From CAZJAD01 sp964543855 (GTDB lineage: Bacteria > Electryoneota > RPQS01 > DYHQ01), in the NCBI GenBank assembly GCA_964543855.1, contig CAZJAD010000007.1, positions 1 through 56,391 of the forward strand: a stretch of 56,391 bases of DNA. The letters run 5' to 3'. Position 1 is the stretch's first letter. Every line of letters begins with the position of its first letter. Of the stretch, positions 53,080 through 56,391 are shown in pieces. Made by a program: the position numbers and the translations under genes. The notes beneath the pieces are model-generated. The model ran no database searches and had not been told where the DNA came from. It saw only the letters and a program-made list of their open reading frames with translations.

Positions 53080-54750
53080 TTATTCGAGTGGCGTCGAGGT
53101 TCGCACCTTCCGATAGGGTGGCTCGGGAACGCCCGAGAGCATCGAACCCCAGGGCACCAAACCCTCCCAAGTCAGTCCGCGGAATGCGGCGACATTCTTC
53201 GTCATATCGGTGAAGACATCTCTCGGTGTCTTCACCTTGATTGTCAGGCCGACCTCCGCGGCCAGCATTCTCCATATCTCCCATTCGGAGAGCGCTTCGC
53301 CCAACGGTTGAAGTGCCTGACTCGTTCGCTGCACACGGCCTTGAAAGTTCGTGTAGGTTCCTTCGCGTTCAGCCCACATGGCAATCGGGAGGGTGCCGTG
53401 AGCGATGCCGGTCATCGGACCTTCGTGTTCTCCAAGATAGAGGAGATAGTCCAGATTCCCCAATCGACTCAGGCGTTCGGGCGGAAGTGTGAGGCTGAGG
53501 TCGTGGCGTACGACTACGAGAACACGGATTTCACCGGCCTCCGCCGCCTTCACGATGTCGTCACCGGAAAGCCTGTCGCCTCCGATGGGCCGAACTCCAA
53601 TCTCAAATGCGCCGCGCCGATTGGGCGTGAGATCCTTTTTTCGAAGAATCTCGTCTTCCTCACCCGTCGGTTCACTCTTCAATGCTACATCCAGGTGCTG
53701 CACGCCGAGATGTTGGCCGAAAAGTCGGTGGAGAAGGTACAGATCCTCATTTGAGGACTTGGCGCTTCCCAGAACGGCAATGGACTTTGTCCCATGTTTT
53801 TCCTTGGCGTTCTTGATGGCTCGGGCAGCCTCTTGCAGCACGCGTTTGACATCCGGCGCCCTGTCACCATTCGACCCTCGCACTTGCGCTCTCGTCAGGC
53901 GGTCGGGCAAGTCCACTTCGTGATAGCTGTAGCGGCCTCGATCGCACATCCACCACTCGTTGACAAGCCTGTTGTAACGAGGTTTCAGTCGCTGGATGCG
54001 CCGCGTGGGTGCTTTGTATGCGCGATGAGTCTCATAGTGGATGTCGATGTTGCAGCCGCGCGAGCATAGCTGGCATATCGAAGGAGCCTGCTTGAGATAC
54101 CAGACGCGCCGCTTGAAGCGAAAGTCCTTGTCCGTCAGCGCGCCCACGGGACAGAGATCGACCACACAGCCGGAATAGGGATTGTCCAGAGGTACATCAG
54201 GAAGTGCCAGTAGCTCCGATGTCATCCCTTGCCCGAAAATGCCGAGCTCGCCGGTGCCCGTGATTTCCTGACAGAACCGCACGCACCGCGAACAGAGAAC
54301 ACAGCGCTCGCTGTCCAGAACAACCGTCGGACCAATGTCCAGCACCTTGTGCTTGTGGTACTTGTCTCCGAGGTCCATGCGGCTGTCATGGAGGCCGTAC
54401 TTCATGTAGTAGTTCTGCAGATCGCATTCACCGGCATCATCGCAGACGGGACAATCGAGAGGATGATTCTGAAGGAGCAGCTCCAACACCATCTGCCGCT
54501 GCTTGCGCACCGGGTCGGCCGTCGTCGAAATTTTCATCCCATCGGCCACCGTCGTCGAGCACCCGATAACGACCGCTTTTCGACCGTTCTGTTCCACTTC
54601 CACTTGGCACATGCGACACGAACCGGCCACCGACAGACCGGGGTGGTAGCAGTAGTGGGCGATTTCGATGCCCGCCATCTTGGCCGCTTCGATCAGGTTG
54701 ATGTCCGGTGGTACATCAACAGATATTCCGTCAATCTCTATGCGAGGCAT
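53080..54750 (-). CDS. nuoG: NADH-quinone oxidoreductase subunit G (short form)
   Basis: 556 residues, shorter than the 680-900 of many NuoG. N-terminal 2Fe-2S domain (C34, C45, C48, C64), the His/Cys cluster HPLDCPVCDDAGECDLQ, then CVLCSRCVRFCQE with CPVGAL, and an extra 4Fe-4S site CQLCSRGCN with WMCDRGR. The molybdopterin-like domain that follows is truncated but recognisable. It carries electrons from NuoF towards NuoB/I. No frameshift is seen, so the short form looks natural. Confidence 0.93.
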   Translation of the reverse strand: MPRIEIDGISVDVPPDINLIEAAKMAGIEIAHYCYHPGLSVAGSCRMCQVEVEQNGRKAVVIGCSTTVADGMKISTTADPVRKQRQMVLELLLQNHPLDCPVCDDAGECDLQNYYMKYGLHDSRMDLGDKYHKHKVLDIGPTVVLDSERCVLCSRCVRFCQEITGTGELGIFGQGMTSELLALPDVPLDNPYSGCVVDLCPVGALTDKDFRFKRRVWYLKQAPSICQLCSRGCNIDIHYETHRAYKAPTRRIQRLKPRYNRLVNEWWMCDRGRYSYHEVDLPDRLTRAQVRGSNGDRAPDVKRVLQEAARAIKNAKEKHGTKSIAVLGSAKSSNEDLYLLHRLFGQHLGVQHLDVALKSEPTGEEDEILRKKDLTPNRRGAFEIGVRPIGGDRLSGDDIVKAAEAGEIRVLVVVRHDLSLTLPPERLSRLGNLDYLLYLGEHEGPMTGIAHGTLPIAMWAEREGTYTNFQGRVQRTSQALQPLGEALSEWEIWRMLAAEVGLTIKVKTPRDVFTDMTKNVAAFRGLTWEGLVPWGSMLSGVPEPPYRKVRTSTPLE

Positions 54751-54781
54751 AAGGAATCGAGTCTTCTTTCGCTCCGATTAG

Positions 54782-56026
54782 CTACTCTTTCACCAGCGCT
54801 TCAAACTCCGGTCGGAATTTCTTCAGGTACGACTTCGTCGGCCACGCGACGGCTGGGCCAAAGGCACATATCGTTGTTCCGTCAACGGCATCGGCGATTT
54901 CGTACATGTCATCGAGGTCGCGTCGTTGGCCTTTGCCTTCCAGTAGCCGCTTCATGAGGCGCAGCATCCAGCCGGTTCCCTCGCGGCACTGTGTGCACTG
55001 CCCGCAGGATTCGTGCGCATAGAAACGCAAAACCCAGAAGAGAAGCTGGGGAATCGACACGGTTTCGTCGATCACCATCACCGCCGCGCTGCCGAGCATC
55101 GAACCGGCGGCCACGACCGATTCAAAATCAAGCCGCATACCCGCCGCTTCCTCAGCGGTCAGAATCGGCGATGAAGACCCTCCGGGAATCACCGCCTTGA
55201 GCTTGCGGTCTTCCAGTATTCCACCGCCGAGATCATAAATCAGATCATCGAGAGGAAAGCCCATGGGCAGCTCGTAGACGCCCGGATTCTTGACACATCC
55301 TGAGAGTGAGAAAAGGCAGGTGCCACCGTTTTTCGGCGTCCCGAGACTCGCGAATTTCTCCGGTCCCAACCGAAGAACCCAGGGTACGGCCGCCAGCGTT
55401 TCGACGTTGTTCACGATGGTCGGTGCCTGCCACAGACCGATGGCTGCCGGGTAGTAAGGTGGTTTGAACCGCGGTTGGCCTTTCTTGCCTTCGAGGCTTT
55501 CGATAAGTCCTGTTTCTTCGCCGCAGATGTACATGCCTGCGCCGGGATGTGTATACGCTTGACACGAGAAGTCCGATCCGAGAATTCGATCTCCGACATA
55601 TCCGTTCGCTCGAGCTTCGTCGATGGCTCGGTTGACAGTCTTCGTCGGATAGAAGTACTCGCCGCGGATATAAATGTAGATTGCCTCCGCTTGCACAGCC
55701 CAGGCGCAGATGAGCGCTCCTTCCAGAAGCAGGTGAGGATCCCGCTCCAGAATCAAGCGGTCCTTGAAGGTGCCGGGTTCGCTTTCGTCGGCGTTCACCG
55801 TCACATAGCGCGGAAAACGGTCTTTCGGAACGAAGCTCCACTTGAGACCAGCCGAAAAGCCTGCTCCACCGTGACCGCGCAGCCCCGATTCCTTGACAAG
55901 CCCGACCACATCTTCCGGTTTCATCTTCAGGGCCTTCTTCAGCATCTCGTAGGCGCCGTGCTTCAGTGCGACCGGGAGGCGGTGCATATCCTGCGTGGCA
56001 AAGTGTCTTGAAATGTATCGTTCCAT
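54782..56026 (-). CDS. nuoF: NADH-quinone oxidoreductase subunit F
   Basis: 414 residues. NADH/FMN site GLRGHGGAGFSAGLKW, NADESEPGTFKDR, the glycine-rich GAGMYICGEETGLIESLEG, and the N3 4Fe-4S cluster in ESCGQCTQCREGTGWM. It accepts hydride from NADH and passes electrons through FMN to the Fe-S chain. It ends 31 bp before nuoG and begins 13 bp after nuoE. Confidence 0.97.
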   Translation of the reverse strand: MERYISRHFATQDMHRLPVALKHGAYEMLKKALKMKPEDVVGLVKESGLRGHGGAGFSAGLKWSFVPKDRFPRYVTVNADESEPGTFKDRLILERDPHLLLEGALICAWAVQAEAIYIYIRGEYFYPTKTVNRAIDEARANGYVGDRILGSDFSCQAYTHPGAGMYICGEETGLIESLEGKKGQPRFKPPYYPAAIGLWQAPTIVNNVETLAAVPWVLRLGPEKFASLGTPKNGGTCLFSLSGCVKNPGVYELPMGFPLDDLIYDLGGGILEDRKLKAVIPGGSSSPILTAEEAAGMRLDFESVVAAGSMLGSAAVMVIDETVSIPQLLFWVLRFYAHESCGQCTQCREGTGWMLRLMKRLLEGKGQRRDLDDMYEIADAVDGTTICAFGPAVAWPTKSYLKKFRPEFEALVKE

Positions 56027-56039
56027 CAGCGTTCACCAA

Positions 56040-56391
56040 TCAAGCAGCCGGGCTGGCCACATTTCCGATGAGTGGAGTGGGGGAATCCCCGGGCGGCATC
56101 CGGCCTTGCCGCAGTTCGTCAATGATTCTGTCAATCTTTTCACGCGTCAATTGGAAGTACTGTTCTTCGTTCACGAGCATAACCGGACCCCATCCGCACG
56201 CTCCAAGACATTCGACTTCCGCGAGGCTGAACAATCCGTCGTCACTCACTTCGCCCGCTTTGATTCCCAGTTTCGTTTCAAGATATTCCTGCACATCCTC
56301 GGCGGCGCGGAGCGAACAGGCCACATTGTGGCAGAACATAATATGATACTTCCCCACGGGCTTGCGGTGCATCATCGTGTAGAACGAAATG
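56040..56391 (-). CDS. nuoE: NADH-quinone oxidoreductase subunit E (N-terminus beyond window)
   Basis: About 117 residues are visible. The 2Fe-2S cysteines are in MFCHNVACSL and VECLGACGWGPVM. The frame continues to the edge of the window (SFYTMMHRKPVGKYHI), which is the middle of the family sequence, so the start lies outside. The C-terminal tail PGDSPTPLIGNVASPAA is short. It forms the N1a cluster subunit next to NuoF. Confidence 0.94.
   Translation of the reverse strand, partial: ISFYTMMHRKPVGKYHIMFCHNVACSLRAAEDVQEYLETKLGIKAGEVSDDGLFSLAEVECLGACGWGPVMLVNEEQYFQLTREKIDRIIDELRQGRMPPGDSPTPLIGNVASPAA

Overview
The window looks like a chromosomal segment of a Gram-negative bacterium from the FCB superphylum or a related uncultured candidate phylum, probably a metagenome-assembled genome. 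Three lines of evidence support this. (1) Several secreted proteins end in a C-terminal sorting domain of the Por/type IX secretion kind, with an NPFNP motif and a terminal (V/L)LVK or LLK. (2) A GldA/GldF/GldG-like ABC cassette is present. (3) kdsA and kdsB imply LPS with KDO. Two runs of exactly 100 N (2701-2800 and 48368-48467) are scaffold gaps. Each one artificially joins two unrelated genes. Clear promoters in the window have classical TTGACA-17 nt-TATATT/TAAATT form, not the Bacteroidetes -33/-7 type.

Plus-strand half (1-22.5 kb). The window opens with two tandem secreted proteins, a TrkA-type K+ channel cut by gap 1, and a Ser/Thr kinase with PEGA domains whose start lies in the gap. 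An ABC/Gld-like cassette follows (4.7-9.1 kb). Next comes gatC-kdsB-pyrG plus a DASS anion symporter; PyrG supplies the CTP that KdsB uses. A secreted beta-propeller protein (13.9-15.0 kb) is flanked by spacers full of short palindromes. A dense run of coupled genes follows: kdsA, folB, folK, deoxynucleoside kinase, a small membrane protein, ridA, a DUF5683-like protein, an HD hydrolase, an adenosine-specific kinase-like protein, a cysteine synthase, a proline dehydrogenase and a DNA methyltransferase. A strong bidirectional terminator closes this half.

Middle (22.5-38.2 kb). A minus-strand operon carries SDR threonine 3-dehydrogenase, a KimA-like APC permease and kbl, so it covers threonine degradation with a transporter inserted. 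Then come a transposase-like zinc-ribbon/HTH fragment, tRNA-Pro(TGG), a hairpin-rich non-coding region and a cold-shock gene. Two large secreted peptidases follow, a gingipain-type C25 and an M1 aminopeptidase, and then pyruvate phosphate dikinase.

Minus-strand right half (38.2-56.4 kb). A methionine/one-carbon cluster encodes a homocysteine methyltransferase-MTHFR fusion. It also encodes a cobalamin-independent methionine synthase that appears split into separate N-half and C-half genes, with a degenerate ferritin-like gene between them. Next are an MBL hydrolase, a membrane HdrD-like Fe-S protein resembling ETF:menaquinone oxidoreductases, leucyl aminopeptidase, an NMO/FabK fragment at gap 2, and an NDUFA9-like epimerase. 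The complex I genes nuoE-F-G-H-I end the window. This nuo run is interrupted between H and I by two tandem paralogous BACON-like lipoproteins.

The least ordinary items are the split MetE with its inserted ferritin-like gene, the lipoprotein pair inside nuo, the structured RNA candidate upstream of the cold-shock gene, and the family of short palindromes in spacers.
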